Below, piece after piece: positions 32,540 to 45,390 of a stretch of 64,000 nucleotides of DNA (positions are counted from its first letter, which is position 1; each line of letters begins with the position of its first letter). This stretch comes from Trissonchulus latispiculum (taxonomy: Eukaryota > Nematoda > Enoplea > Enoplida > Ironidae). The position numbers and the translations under genes were made by a program. Location of the stretch: positions 1 through 64,000 of the forward strand of contig JASAND010008355.1 in NCBI GenBank assembly GCA_030248195.1, in the 5' to 3' direction. Below the pieces are notes generated by a model. The model was given only the letters and a program-made list of their open reading frames with translations, was not told where the DNA came from and made no database searches.

Positions 32540-32611
32540 TGGATTCGTCGGGAATCGAACTACGGACCTCCCGAACTGCAGTTAGGCGTGCAACCACTAC
32601 ACCACGGAGCC
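32540..32611 (-). tRNA. tRNA-Cys(GCA)-like gene, degenerate (pseudogene or SINE head)
   Basis: The minus strand reads GGCTCCGTGGTGTAGTGGTT with A box TGGTGTAGTGG, then an anticodon arm CCTAA-CTGCAGT-TCGGG with anticodon GCA, and B box GTTCGATTC, ending CGAATCCA. Acceptor-stem pairing is poor (GGCTCCG against CGAATCC) and the T stem is unbalanced, so a functional tRNA is unlikely. The internal Pol III promoter boxes are intact, which fits a tRNA-derived SINE or tRNA pseudogene. Confidence 0.55.
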
Positions 32612-33214
32612 TGGAGAGAAGAGCACATAACTTCTATATCATTGGTGCTCTCTGTCTCTGTACACAAGAGAACCAACGACCAAATATTTCTCTGGCCACA
32701 CACATTTTCGTATGCAAAATCAATTTGATCCTACAAGATGGGACAAATTTTGAATTACCCCTTCTCGTAATCCAGAAAACTGTACGGGTGGAGCTACCAC
32801 TTCACTCAGAAGAGAAGTTGCTTTTTATCAAACGTGCCTTTAAGGATTTGTTTTCTCTGCGCAGCGACTTTGTGGCCTATAATTAGGCCTCAGGCTGCCC
32901 TGCATAGGCGTAGGTCGCACTATAAACTGTTAGGTCTGACTTAGCCTCTGACAAGACCCGTTCCCTTGTTGTCAATAAGCTTTAATTTCAATCATCAACT
33001 TCATTTTTACTGTACAAAATTCATTCTTTAGAAGATTTCTGTGATTGAATACATTTAATGACATTCCATCATCAAGTACAACATCTACCTGCTGATGCTC
33101 TGCATTCTCAAAAGATTCAATCACCAATCAAGATGTCTAACTTAGAGGGGAGAGTTGCTAGGGGTATTACAGTAATAAACAACGCTTGTCTTAAAATCGG
33201 TATATAAATATTAT

Positions 33215-33430
33215 TTGATACGATTTTTATTCCTGCTGGAGCAGGAATGTAAAAAGATGGATATGTTTAGCACACAGTGAGTCATTTTCCACCTAGAAGC
33301 CCTATCTTCCACATGGGGCTAGCTTAGGGCTGTTTTTTGTTTTGATTATGCAAGTTAGGCTAGCAAGCATTTAAGCAAGAGAACTGACTGCCTTCGCGCA
33401 GTCTTCGACTGTCAACTGTTCAATTTCAAA
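33215..33430. repeat. Dispersed repeat R1, plus copy
   Basis: Contains ATTCCTGCTGGAGCAGGAAT (33229-33248), CCTATCTTCCACATGGGGCT and CTGACTGCCTTCGCGCAGTC. The same series in the opposite orientation is at 55490-55700, with clear divergence. Element type unknown; no ORF. Confidence 0.6.
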
Positions 33431-33599
33431 TCAAACTTATCAGTGACGGTTTTTGTTCTTAATTGTGTTTAAAGGGAATCGGTCACTGGCGGTACTGGAT
33501 TTATTCAACAGGAATAAATTAGGAATAAAATAAATAGGAATTCAACAGGCTACTACGGTTTATTCTGCATTACACGAAAAGTCTCCTGAAAGAATCAGT

Positions 33600-35270
33600 T
33601 CACTAGTATCCTCTTAGCTTCAGCTGGTCCGAGTCTTCCCGTTTCCAGTGGACTTTTGAGAGTGGCATTCTAATGTCCGCTGAAAGTGCCAAAATGAGCC
33701 TAAACCTACTCACTGCAAGAGAAACACATTTGAAAGTAACAGGATAGATAGTTCTATTCTAATGAAACTTAATTGTAAAGATAATAACGGAGCTTGCAGG
33801 TGTTCCAGAACTGGCGAGAAGCCATTTTTGGAAATTTACTTTAGAATTTGGAAATTGATTTTTGGTTCATAGCTATCACTTCCAAGATATTAGATTTGCG
33901 TTCTCTAACATTTGAAGCTTGCTGCGTGCCATGACCATTACTTTGCCTCCGCAGAGCATAAAGAATTTTATTTTAGTCACTCGTAGCTAGACAATTACAT
34001 GGTAATATACAGCATAAGCTTTTACTGAATGAGAGTCCCAAAAGCTAGCAAGCAAATTCTACACATAGCAGAAGAAAAGAAAGGAAAGATTAGTCACCTT
34101 AAATGTTAAACATAGCACATTCAAATACAACGGCATAATGGCCGAAATCTCAATGTTTAGGCGTCATATGAGATCGGCATACTTAAACTTTAACTGCTGT
34201 CCCTTCATGGAACAGCCAGCGGTAATCTCAGTAAGATGATTTCGAGAAATGCTACATTTTGGACCCCGGCAATTCATGAAACTTTCAGAGTTGCCGACGG
34301 CTGTTAATATTTGAATCGTGTTAAATACGTTTTGTTCCTAAATAATATATTAGTAGTACAATGATGTTTCGGTTTATAGATGGCTTTGAGCTTAGAGTAC
34401 AGAACCAATAATGAGAGTCGCTTCATGTTCCATCATTGGTTAGGCGACATTTGGTATGTCCCAGTTTGTTGTTCTAGGTTCAATGTTCAAATTTGAACAG
34501 CTTGCGTCAATAAGAATAGGAAATATATACACTGTAAAATTTTGGAGGATGTATTTGCTTTGTAAATAGAATGGCGGGTTAATCCCTTGACAATTCATGC
34601 GTGTGATCAGTTTATTCCTCTTTGCTTAAGCTAATTAAACAGCCTCAGTCACTGAACATAGCGGAGTCCAAGAGACAAAAGTTGTTATTCAATGAACACG
34701 ATTCGTCCGCACTAGTTCAGCATCTGTCGTTGTACAGATGTTTCGTTAGTAAAGACAAAGTTGATGTTTATGCGAAACTAATTCCTCGCCAAACATTTTG
34801 CGACACGCGCACCAAACAAGATGGTGGTAGAATGTATTAAGTGGCATATATTTCTGTCAAATGTAATGTTTGATGCTTTTACTACTTTCAGAATGCTTGC
34901 AATAAATAATTTAATTTACCAAAACATTCTGAATAAATGCTTAGTTCTTAGTCAGTTTCAACGTTCATGTTCATGTTAATCGATTTCTGTTGCCCGTATG
35001 TTCGAAACTTTTACTGTCCTGGACAATTAACTGGACAGCGGAAAGTAAATAATGTCAAAAAGTAATCATTATGCAACGTCCCACATTAACTATATTAATG
35101 TCCTCAAATGGCATGTTAAAAGAGCTTCTACTACAAATCATTAACGAATTTCGATTACTATAATTGCGAAGGATTATGAGCCAGTTTCTACTGATCTGTC
35201 TCGCAAACAATTATTCGTTCTGCGAAAATATGATTAGAATACATAAGAAAGTCACCAAATTACTATCCGT
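33600..35270. other. Gene-poor intergenic stretch
   Basis: Only short ORFs with no recognisable similarity (for example 34622-34840). No element ends noted. Confidence 0.3.
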
Positions 35271-35384
35271 AGGATGAATAGCTTAACTATTACCAAATAT
35301 AGAACAAGTAGGCATAATACGATAACAACAAGAAACAACAACAATAAGAAACCTTTTCTATTAAATTTTTCTCGTCTTCACCAG

Positions 35385-35528
35385 ATTTTGCGCAAGAAAC
35401 GGAAGCTAAACACTATTGCGGACGAATTTTATGAATATTCCTTATTTGTAACAAGCAAACTTGGAGCAATCGAAGATAAAAAGCAGAAAACCGCCTTCTG
35501 CTACTTTTGTCTTCAACCTCGCCTTTAA
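35385..35528 (+). CDS. Possible last exon with a BESS-like motif
   Basis: TTTTTCTCGTCTTCACCAG is a good acceptor and the following frame reads ILRKKRKLNTI, ADEFYEYSLFVTSKLGAIED, then KKQKT and a stop at 35526. The DEFxxxSxFVxxKLxxIxD pattern resembles the BESS motif that ends MADF-BESS transcription factors; a MADF exon would be expected upstream, and none was found nearby. Could be a retrieved fragment or chance. Confidence 0.25.
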   Translation: MLRKKRKLNTIADEFYEYSLFVTSKLGAIEDKKQKTAFCYFCLQPRL

Positions 35529-35984
35529 CCTTTAACGTTACTACCGAAACTGGACTGAGTTAAGAAAAATGGTTCATAAAAATAATTAACATTCAAAAGC
35601 TTCTTCGTTGCTTCCAACGTATATAATTTCAGATACTGTATCCAAATAGATGGAATATTTTTGCTTCGGGGGTATGCGATTTGTCATGTGCTGACTTAAA
35701 AAATTGACATCATCATCATGACATGAATCATATCAATGAGTAAAAATTAGTACTAAGACCGTGCTGTATCAAGCCTTGTTACTTCAACTCCCTACTTTAA
35801 GTTCAAACATTTTCAAGATCAAAGAAATGCATTTGTAAAATTTCAAGGTTTCGGCTGATACACTTAAAAATTCATTTTCACCATCAAATAATTGTACGCC
35901 TACTACACACGCAAGAGTATCATGCGAAATCCTCAATCATTTAAAAATAATAAATGAGCATCTCATTGCAGTAACTTTTGTAGG

Positions 35985-36947
35985 ATGAACTACAGCAGCG
36001 AAGCTTCAGCATGGTTTTACCTTGACCTGGATTGGGAACAACCCCCACTGATCCAGCGAATTTTTCTGTCATGTCTATTAAATATTGGAGTTTTGTGCTT
36101 CTGTGGCATTTCTGGTTATGTTGCTGTAATCAGGGTAATGCTCGGACACAAGGCAGAATTTTCTGGGACGTTTTTCTTGTTCACTTGATTTCTCGCCTCG
36201 ACTGACCTGATAATGATGTCAGTTGAACTTGTGTATTCTTTGCCTTGCTCTATAGCAGGTCCCCAGATGGTGCCGTACTGGTATCATAATTTGTTCGGAT
36301 TGGCACGACTTTGGGCGGTTTGGACTGAAGTTCCAACAATGGTTATAGTTTCACTCAACCGGTACGTTGCACTGTTTCACGCTGGAATCACTAAAACCTT
36401 ATTTTCCTATAAAAACACATGCGTAATGATCGCATCTTCGTGCCTATTTAGTGTGGTCTTTATTAGCTGGGCAGTGTCTTGTAGATGTCATGCTGCGTAT
36501 GTTGGGTATACATGGGCATTTCCTTGTATCAGTCCATGCATGCGTGCCTTCTTTATGGCCACAGCAATCATAAGCATGTCTTGCAATGTACTGGTTACTT
36601 TGGTATACCTAACAATATACGTGAAGCTGAAAACTACCCAAAAGAATAGTTGGAAAATTGCAAATAATGAAGCAAGCAAGCGACAAAATATTGCCGCTAA
36701 AAGGGAAGCAGCTCTTATGAAGCAATTTTCACTGATTTCGTTCGCTTTTGTTTTTCGAAATCTCATGTTCCTAATTGTGCACAAAATCCAGATTAATCAA
36801 TTTGTCGCTGGATTTGTTTCTCATTTTGCTGCTAATCTTTACTCCGCCACAACTCCTTATTGTTATTTAACATTTTCGTCTGTGTTCCGGCAGCATCTTA
36901 CTTCTAAACGGTCGAAAGTCCAATCTGCTGTTGTGCGCACGACATGA
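35985..36947 (+). pseudogene. Serpentine receptor paralogue with a single in-frame stop
   Basis: Collinear with the 21689 receptor over its whole length, 320 codons plus terminal stop. TGA at 36186-36188 replaces the Arg codon of FLFTRLL in TM2; the rest is open, with SLNRYVALF, CRCHAAYVGYTWAFPCISPC, FVFRNLMFLIV and TTPYCYLTF kept. A CGA-to-TGA transition is the simplest cause. CTCATTGCAG ends 13 bases before ATG, as in the intact paralogue. Recent inactivation, a polymorphic null or a sequencing error are all possible; internal initiation at 36213 would lack TM1-2. Confidence 0.85.
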
Positions 36948-36954
36948 TAGACAC

Positions 36955-37540
36955 CGCAGTATGAAGAGACACACAACCTGTTTAATGATTTCATCCATGG
37001 CATCAAGTTTACCTTCACGATGCGGTTATTTTATTGAATAAACATAGTGACGTCACTTGCTTGTTTTACTTAGACTTGGTGGACCCTTTGACACTGCTGC
37101 TACTAATAGTTTATAGTCGGAAGAGAGAAACAGTAGGTGCTTCCTAATGTATTAGCGAAATTAATCATCTAACGTCTAGAGAGAGGAATATTTAACTTAG
37201 TTGAATATGATAGATATATATTAAACTAATTAAATTTTGAAAAAACATTAAATTGCAGGCTGGCCACATCACGACCAATCATATATATAATTCATAAAAG
37301 TACGAGTATGCTCCGATTTCTGGTCATACAACTCGCGAATGCATTTCATAAACTGTTTCACAATGGTAATGAATTGACACCCTGACTCTGACAAACCACT
37401 TACTGTATTATTTTAACTACGGAAGCTTTATAGGCCAGGCGTAGACATCAATCAGAGAGATGCAATCCCCGATGGAGAAAGCAAGTATATCCGCATAAAC
37501 GGGAGATTTAAAGTCATAGTTAAGGATCCGAACTCGATAT
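36955..37540. other. Intergenic stretch
   Basis: AATAAA at 37036-37041 (TTGAATAAACAT) may be the receptor pseudogene's poly(A) signal. Nothing else recognised. Confidence 0.35.
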
Positions 37541-37542
37541 GC

Positions 37543-37913
37543 CAAACTACCAACAGTGATAAGTGCTAATTGTATGCTACTAGGCAAGTTCCCTGTTATC
37601 AGAGGAAAGCTAAGCTATGTTTGCTAACGGCTGACCACCCCTGCCCTAAATAGACCCATCATTTCAAAGATATTCAGTCGCTACGCTTACGTTCTATAGA
37701 TCGAAGCAGGCACAACTGCTTTCATTTTTTGAGCTTAATACGTAAGGATAGAGCGAGTGAACCTACAGACGTTTCGACCAGGTACTGATTTTCGGGAGCA
37801 TCACTAGGGTGTAATTTGAGGGAGGGAGTCAGGCGTTAGCAAACAGAACATAGTTTTGCTCTGATAACTGAGAGCTTGCCTAGTGACATAGTCTTATCAT
37901 GTGGTACTCTTTG
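37543..37913. mobile_element. Foldback element, CAAGAG family, diverged copy
   Basis: Left arm CACTACTAGGCAAG-type sequence, TGTTATCAGAG and TTTGCTAACGGCTGACCACC pair with the right arm GGCGTTAGCAAACAGAACAT, CTGATAACTGAGAGCTTGCC and ATCATGTGGTACTCTTTG. No clear target duplication remains. Confidence 0.6.
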
Positions 37914-37919
37914 AGTTCG

Positions 37920-40900
37920 TGCGCTTTGGCACTTTCGTTTTGTCCGGAAATATCCAGTAAAGCAAGCAAATTTAATCACCTTTTAAGCAAGGGTACGACC
38001 CTTTAGACGTCGTAGGTCGTTTTGTGCGCCTGATTCTTCTTGTCAACTAATACCTCTAACGGACAGATGGACTAAGGAAATGTTCATCCCGCAAAGCGTA
38101 AAGGTGCATTGACTTCATGTCAATTGCAGTATTTTGGAGGTCGAAGTTGATCCTGGAGCACATCGGAATGGATATTGTACTGGGACATTATAAAGGGGCC
38201 AAGCAAAGGAGTAACTACCGTAGTAAGAAGAAGCCACTCGGCAACACCTGCAAGGACTCACCTGACCTGCAGGTTGCCGACATGCATAATTGTCGGCTCT
38301 TCCAGTGAATGGTTGGGCGTTATAAACTGTTCTTAGTTGTTTGACTCGGACTCTTAAGGGGGGACTAAAATGGATATGCCCCAAATTTTTTCGTTCGGCT
38401 TCGTTTTTGCATGAATACACAGCATGTGCTTGGTCAAAAAAGACTTAGTGGTTGGTTCTCAGATCGCCCGGTACCCGAGAACCGCTCCGGCCCACCACTT
38501 TTCGTGACATCTGCTATAAATACTAAAACATTTCTCCTTGTTGTTTCGTTCAACGAAAACATCTACGATTTATAACAATGAAAGAAGACATATTGAGTAA
38601 CACATATATATTAGCTTTCCTGTAACCCTGACGGTTAAAGAGCATAGGTTAACGCGGTGGGGTCCGGGGGGGTCCAAGCCCCCCCCCAACCCCAACAAGA
38701 TACAAGCCCTACCGCCGTCGGTGACAAGGGGTAACGAAAAAATGGCAAAGGGGTAAGCAAAAATAGCCGGAAAAAATTAGTTTTTAGCAAAAATGTCTAA
38801 TTTTTCAGAAACTTCGGGCAAAATTTTGAAATTTTTTCTGAAAATTGAAGATTTCTTGCAAATTTTGATAAAAATTACAAATTTTAATAAAATTAGCGTT
38901 AATTTTTTGAACAATTTTACAAATTTATTCTTGAGGTACAAGCCCCCCTGAAAATTTTTGTTCAAGGTACAAGCCCCTTCAAAATTTTCTGGGGATAAGC
39001 CCCCCCAGGACCAGACCCTATGTTAATGTATGTTAAAGAGTAATGCTATCGTAAATTTAAACAATCGTCAAAAATTGTAAAATTGTGGCCGCCGATTCAA
39101 AAAATTAATTAAGGTGTTACCCCAGACGCTGAAATTTTGTGTGACCATATGCCCCAATTCTTATCAATGCCAGCAAGTGTAAATCTCGTATCTAAATAAT
39201 TTGTAATGCAATAATTCTTGCATGACGATATGAAAAAGCAAGCAGATTGGAGTTGCATTTCCAGAGGAGATTAAACAAGGCCAAAATGTGGTGACATAAG
39301 ATGCAAAGTATGAAATGGAAACAATTAACTTCATTGGAGTGTATTTAAATACAAGAACAAGGAACTGCATAAGAACTTTCCTGCCAGTGTCATGAATATT
39401 TTCTTCGAAACAGTTCCTTGCACTCTACAACAAAGCCTGGCGATCAGAATAAACTGAGGGCGTACAACAGGCTGCCCTAGGCTCTGGAAATACCTTCTGT
39501 AATGTGAGAAACCTGGGCACAGCTCGCTAACGGGTGAGCCCCCGTCAGATCCTAGTGTGAAGTACTATGTGTGTACCTCTAGAATAAACTAATGTCGGAC
39601 TCCAGTAAAGATTGCAAGTAAGAGTTCAGTGTGTGACATCTAAGCCTAGCCAGTTGAGAGAAGGAGCGAGAGTACTATAAGTTAGCAAATATGAATAGAG
39701 AATGATTACCTGTGGGCCCTAAGCGACCGCCCCTAGATCTAATAAACTTGAATACCGCTAGACTTTACTAAATCAAACATCAAACGTTCACACTAATCCT
39801 TCATCAAATATACGAAACTACTATAAAATTGTCAGAGAACACGATAATAGAATAAACAAAGTGGAGGGGAGGACGTTACTCTCTCCCAATATCCTAAACT
39901 CAGTCAAAACGGCTCCTGCCCAATACTAAAAGCGGACCCCCAACCTGATAGACACGCCAACGAGGACACCAACTGCAATCACACTACCCTAGACCTGCAC
40001 TTTTTTCGCTTATATATACTTTGTGCTACTCATGTAGCTAGCCCAAAAGAAATCACTTTTATCATTCATGAGACAATTGTCAAAATAGTTCAGAGTTGTC
40101 TAATTCCATCAGATAAAGTATACTTTACATCACATGTGTGAAGTTAGCACAACATATAATTTTGAGTGCTGCGCTGCTGCGCAGCTAGCTATCAGTACCC
40201 CAATGGGTAATATCCCACACTAGTTACCCTCGTGTATAGCACGCAAATGTGCGTTGTTAGGATTTAGTCTGCAGAGGGATCAGTGGTTTGCGAATATAAC
40301 AGTTGTTTCTGAAAACGTACTCTCATAAGCAGAGAGTATGTGTAGTAGCATACCTAGTGGTATATATCATTCAAAATTAGCCAACGAAATAGAACAAAAC
40401 AGCCAGGCTACTCAACTTCATTCTGACGGTAGTGGCAATGCGGTAGAACATGACACTTTATTCGACTAGACGAATAACGGTAGTGATGTTCACCGTGTTT
40501 AGACTGGCTACATTATGTGATCAGATATTGATCAGATATTACTAAAAATAATTTAATTTAGTGACAACAATAGATTCAGATTCAATGAATGACACAAATT
40601 GTCTTTTATTGAGCCAGAGAACGTTTAGCAAAATTTAGCTCAGCCAGACTACACAATTTTCAGACTAAGCGTTACCTGAAACAGCTTACCAAGTAGTCAA
40701 TTAGTTACAATCAGTTACAATATTAAAGAAGTGTATTGACTAAGCAAGCTCCTCGTTTGATATAAAAGAACTTTCAACCGTTTCCTGTTTTCCGTTTCCG
40801 TTTCCATGACTTAGCTGGCAACTGAATCGTATGTAGGTGACAATAGGATGTACCAGCCTTATCAGTTTCACATATCAAATTTCGAAGCGTTCGACGTCCC

Positions 40901-41400
40901 TGACCTAATGGTGAGGCGGTCTACCGCTGTAATGTGATAAATGTACGCTTAGCCATATCAATTTCAGTTTCACACTAATTTGGATGACAATTGATTAAAA
41001 TCAAGCATTTTTATACGCGACGCCAGTTTGAAGCAAGTAAATAACAACAACCTTTTGATTTCGCGACTGAACGAACTAATTTTAAATGAAACCTTCGGCG
41101 GCGCACGCATAATCTAATAGCCTACGTTCTATACAGTGCCATTTCTTGAGCGTCGTGCATTGAAAGGTCCAAGGACAACCAGAAATGAGAAAACTTTTCG
41201 TATGAAGACAAATGTCTTCGCAGCCACCGCTATATCGTTTAGAAAACTATTGTGCTTAAGTTCAGTTTCCAGTTGACATACTTTCTGATCGTTTTTGAAC
41301 CCAAGCAAACCTGAATCCGGTCGCACGGCTACTGCTTCCTCAACAATTATTGTTAAACTGGTCTTCAGCCGTTAATACTTTGATTAAATTGGTGAGCTCA
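37920..41400. other. Large gene-poor region
   Basis: Holds C/G runs (CCGGGGGGGTCCAAGCCCCC near 38665 and again near 39000), an AAATTTT-rich low-complexity stretch (38770-38960) and no recognised gene. The region is unusually long to lack any feature and may contain undescribed diverged repeats. Confidence 0.3.
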
Positions 41401-41478
41401 ATCTTGCTACAACTACCCACAAATTACCTTTTCCTGAGGAATACCATAGAAAGCTTCGTTCCAGATACAGTTACTAAA

Positions 41479-42409
41479 ATGAAGTTTACCAATCTGAGCA
41501 ACAAAAGCTTCAACTGGTTTGATCTGCTCCTTGATCGGGACCAGCCTCCTTTGGTCGTCCGAATTCTTGCATCAAGTCTATTAAATATATCAATACTTTG
41601 ATTATTTGGCATTTCTGGTTATCTAGTGATTATTAAAGTAATGCTCAAGCAAAAGGCAGATTTCTCAAGCGAATTTTTCTTGTTCGTTCGTCTTCTCACT
41701 GTAACTGACTTGACAATGATGTCAGTTGAGTTAATTTATTCGTTGCCATACTGGTATCAGGCGGATTGGCTCGGCTTTGGGCAATTTGGACAGAAATCCC
41801 AACAATGGTGGTAGTTTCACTAAACCGATATGTTGCACTGTTTCACCCGGGCGTTAACAGCTCCATATTTTCTTCCAAGAACACGTGTTTGATGATAGCA
41901 ACTTTATGCATTCTTAGTGCGGCATCCATTGGCTGGGCCGTGTCCTGCAGGTGTCATGCCGCATATATTGGATATACTTGGACATATCCCTGTATGAGTG
42001 CATGCATATTTCCCTTCTTAATGGCAACAGCATATCATAAGTATTTCTTGTCCTGTTTTGGTTGCTCTGATCTACGGAGCTATATATGTAAAGTTCAAAA
42101 CGACCCAGAAGAGTAAGTGGCATTATGAAAATAATGAATCCAAGAAGCAGCAAAATATTGCTGCTAAACGGGAAGCAGCCTTCGTTAAGCAATTTGCACT
42201 CATTGGGTTCTGCTTTATTTTCCGAGATTGTGCAAAGAATCAGTATTGATAAAATTGTGGCTGGAATTTTTTCCCATTTTGCCGCGAATCTTAACTCTGC
42301 CATGACTCCGTTTTGCTATTTAGCATTTTCTAGTGTGATCCGACAACATCTCTTTTCTAAGCAGTCTAAAGTACAATCCATTGCTGCGCAGAGGTCAGAA
42401 AATTCATGA
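41479..42409 (+). pseudogene. Heavily decayed serpentine receptor paralogue
   Basis: MKFTNLSNKSFNWFDLLLDR starts it, with the conserved CGTTCCAG acceptor 14 bases upstream. Breaks relative to the intact gene are: TGA at 41599-41601 in TM1; about 30 nt lost after LIYSLP at the TM2-TM3 loop with a frame change near 41766; another frame change near 42040 in TM5; a deletion in TM6 (the FRNLMFLIV region is reduced to FRDC) with a frame change near 42225. SLNRYVALF, CRCHAAYIGYTWTYPCMSAC and AMTPFCYLAFSSV remain readable. Confidence 0.85.
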
Positions 42410-42469
42410 GTATTTAGTAAAACTAATATGTAGTGAAAACCCCTTTGTCTTGAAGGTTTCTATTTTCAA

Positions 42470-43195
42470 AGTAGAATCTTTAACTGCTTTTTTTGCGAAA
42501 CAAACTGCGAAATTCCGTACTTTTTTGAAAATTCCGCAACTTTTTTCGGAGCTCTGCGTAAAGTTCCGCAAAATTTTTTTGCTTTGAGTGGAAATTTTCA
42601 GTTGTCTCAGATGAGAATTTACGTCTTTTTGAAAAAATTTTCAAAAAATTTTCGCGCCTTCGGTCTCTTATATTTCTATATACGTAGACACCTTTCAATC
42701 TTAGCCGAGATAGAATGCCTAGTAACAGCTACATATATATAACATATGCAGTGAAATTCTTTTAGTGTTGAAAAATTTGCCAAACCAAAATTTTAAACCA
42801 TTTTAGCCTTTTAGCAGTTTGCTTAGATTTTAGGATTTTACTGACTGCCGAAACTAAATTTCCACTAAGGATTTTCCTTGGTTTTTACAAAATTTTCTCG
42901 AGTTCTGGGGGCTCCGCCCCCAGACCCCGAGTCACACTAAGTTTATATACTTGAAAAAACAGGTACACATGCTTTTCGGCTTTCGAAAATTAGTTATAAC
43001 TTGGCTAATACTATGAGTTAAATGTTATAAATGTGTTTAAATACACACAAATTACTTAAATTCATTAGTTATCTTTAAAACATTAAAAAATAAGAATTTC
43101 GCATTTTTTTTTCGAAATTCCGCTAAAAATTTTGGAGGGCTGTGTAAAGCTAAGTAAAAGTTCGCAAAAAGTTTCGACGAAAAAACACAGCTCTT
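42470..43195. repeat. AAATTCCGC-rich degenerate stretch and GC hairpin
   Basis: Multiple short motifs such as AAATTCCGCA and TTCCGCAAAATTTTT occur in both orientations (42510-42600, 43097-43170). Between them a GC-rich hairpin CTGGGGGCTCCGCCCCCAG sits at 42904-42922. Likely remains of one inverted-repeat element; ends not resolved. Confidence 0.4.
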
Positions 43196-43199
43196 TAAC

Positions 43200-44215
43200 A
43201 TTAGATCACGATCACAATGGGTACCATATGATGCCATTACTAATATGTAACAACAATCTTTGAATGAAATATTATCAAAGATGCGTATGTATATTAAATC
43301 TTGTGACATATTTTGTTCAACCTCTATAACGGTTTGTCTTCAACGAGTCTTTTATCAGGCCTATGTACCCAAATGCTGGAACACGTTGAACTGGGACTAG
43401 TTCAGAACCAGTAATACACGGCGCTAGACAGTGAAGCACAATTAACAGAATTCGAAGCTATAATGACTCAAATGATTAAATGAATCCAACTTATACGTAG
43501 ATTGCGAAAACTTTACATGTCAACTGCCCAAAAATGGGGGAAATGTTAACACTGAAGTACTGGTAGATTAAAACACAAACTAAACACAGTGGGAATCTTC
43601 CGTGGAGAAAAGTCAGCAAACCTTTTATTTTATCAGAAGGCACCATGAAGTTTACATAGAATTGGTTGTTATTTTGTAGTAGTTGCAGCCAAGATTAAGA
43701 GGACGCAGTGTTACAATGAAATCCAAGCCTAGTTTCTAAACAGCCATGCACCTAATATCAGACATACACTAAACCATAGTTTACGTTACAAAACAGCTGT
43801 TATCAAAACATTTCTAACACTCAATTAAAGTTTCTAGTTCTGAGAAAAAGTCCTTAATAACTTATAAGATTAGCTCCCTAATTAAGTCATTTCTGATCAT
43901 TTCTGATATTCCCTCATTAGTTCAAGTATGTTTGAGCTAGCTTGTTTTCCGGAAGAAGTTTAGTTCAACAGATATCCCAACCCTTAATTAGAAGCATACG
44001 CAAACTCTAACTTTGTAAATATTTTTGTCTGTGTTAAATGTTTTCGCCTAATTTATTCAATTATTAATTATGATACCTTTAAAACGTTTTCTTCTAAGTG
44101 TGTATCAACATAACTTTTCAAACGAATACAGCTTCAGGGCGCTTTTATGAGTATTAGTCTGCTTCTAACTGGTTGAGTGCATATCTCTGCTTCCTTACTT
44201 TCTTTCTCTCTACTT
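43200..44215. other. Gene-free stretch
   Basis: Nothing recognised; AT-rich. Confidence 0.3.
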
Positions 44216-44220
44216 TCTTA

Positions 44221-44386
44221 GGGCCTTTTCGCGCAGCGAGTTAAAGGAGTTAAAAGTTAAAATTTAACTCAATCCTTTTCGTGCGCAGGGTTAACCGAGT
44301 TAAACAGTTCATTTTAACTCGCCTGCAGGGTTAAACCAGTTAAAGCTTTTTAACTCTACTCTTTTAGCTCATGCGCGAAAAGGATA
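44221..44386. mobile_element. Small MITE with CCTTTTCGCGCA ends and GTTAAA repeats
   Basis: CCTTTTCGCGCA (44224-44235) pairs with TGCGCGAAAAGG (44372-44383). The inside is filled with AGTTAAA/TTTAACTC words in both orientations and a second CCTTTTCGTGCGCA. About 165 bp, no ORF; target duplication not determined. Confidence 0.65.
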
Positions 44387-44805
44387 AACATAGTTTCAGT
44401 TTTGCTTCGGCACAGTCTTGAAATCGCCTGAACTTTTTGATTTTTGAATGCTTAGGGACTTAAACTAAAAATGACTAGTCTATGTATGACCAAAAAAGTC
44501 TAAATAGTTGTGAGATTAGACGCTTAACTAGGCTTAATCACATTTGAATTTTTCCCCATCGGTGGTCTTATTAACAATGAAAAGCTTACTTTTAGCCCTG
44601 CACGTTATTCGGATTTTTGTATACATAAAGAGGTTCTTTCCTTTACTCAGCAGATAAATACTCCCGTCTGCAGAAATTGAAAAAGTCAACGGACCTGGAG
44701 ATGACAGCGGCGTGCAGGCTTATCTCAATCGAACCACTGTAAAACATATTGAATTGAATGAGCATACAGTACCGCACAAAAAATATAAGAAACAAAATCA
44801 ATTGT

Positions 44806-45274
44806 TCAATCAATCAATTGTCTGGAGTTAGTAAGCCTGTGTGATAAGACACGGCAAATGGAGTACCCGAGGAAGCCCAGATTCTGTCCATCTGTGTTTG
44901 GCTGCACCTGGCCGCTTTGCATGACAACGTTGGCGGAGCAGTTGGAATGGAACAAGTCGGAACATTTTATATCGTTCACCTGCTCAGTGGGAGCAGGCAA
45001 TATGATGGCATAACGGCCACCGAAGAAGTTATCTCCGAGCCTTCAGGTTTGGCGGATTGACTTCAAAGCATTAGCCCAATTGTTTGAGGACCCTTTGGGC
45101 TAACTCAGTACAAGATTCATTCCAACGTGCTCCATGATTAACTGTGTCGCATCGATATGCTGGCAATCGATATGGAGTCAATGCACTTAGTGACACGTTG
45201 ACACTTAGTGCTAAGAAGAAGGTCTCGTTCATCTTGCCGTTTGATGTATTGGTGATCAAAATCATGACTACCAA
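44806..45274 (-). pseudogene. Unrecognised decayed extracellular-type ORF
   Basis: Minus-strand frame from 45274 reads LITNTSNGKMNETFFLALSV, NVSLSALTPYRLPAYRCDTV and HGARWNESCTELAQRVLKQL and stops at 45071. A second frame nearby gives GDNFFGGRYAIILPAPTEQV, KCSDLFHSNCSANVVMQSGQ and ends at 44806. The several N-x-S/T sites and cysteines suggest a secreted or surface protein. The frames may be two exons or a frameshifted gene. No family recognised. Confidence 0.3.
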
Positions 45275-45390
45275 TGAAAATTACCCTCAGCCTTCGGGAA
45301 ATCGGGAACTAGATCAGCGTGAAAGCGGAAAAGAGCGTCAAGCTTCTCGTGACCTCATAGTCGCTGATTTAAATTTCACTGGCTTCCACT

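Noticed and set aside
32539..32886. 115-aa ORF over the tRNA-like sequence
   Set aside because: It begins antisense to the tRNA-like element and shows no domain.
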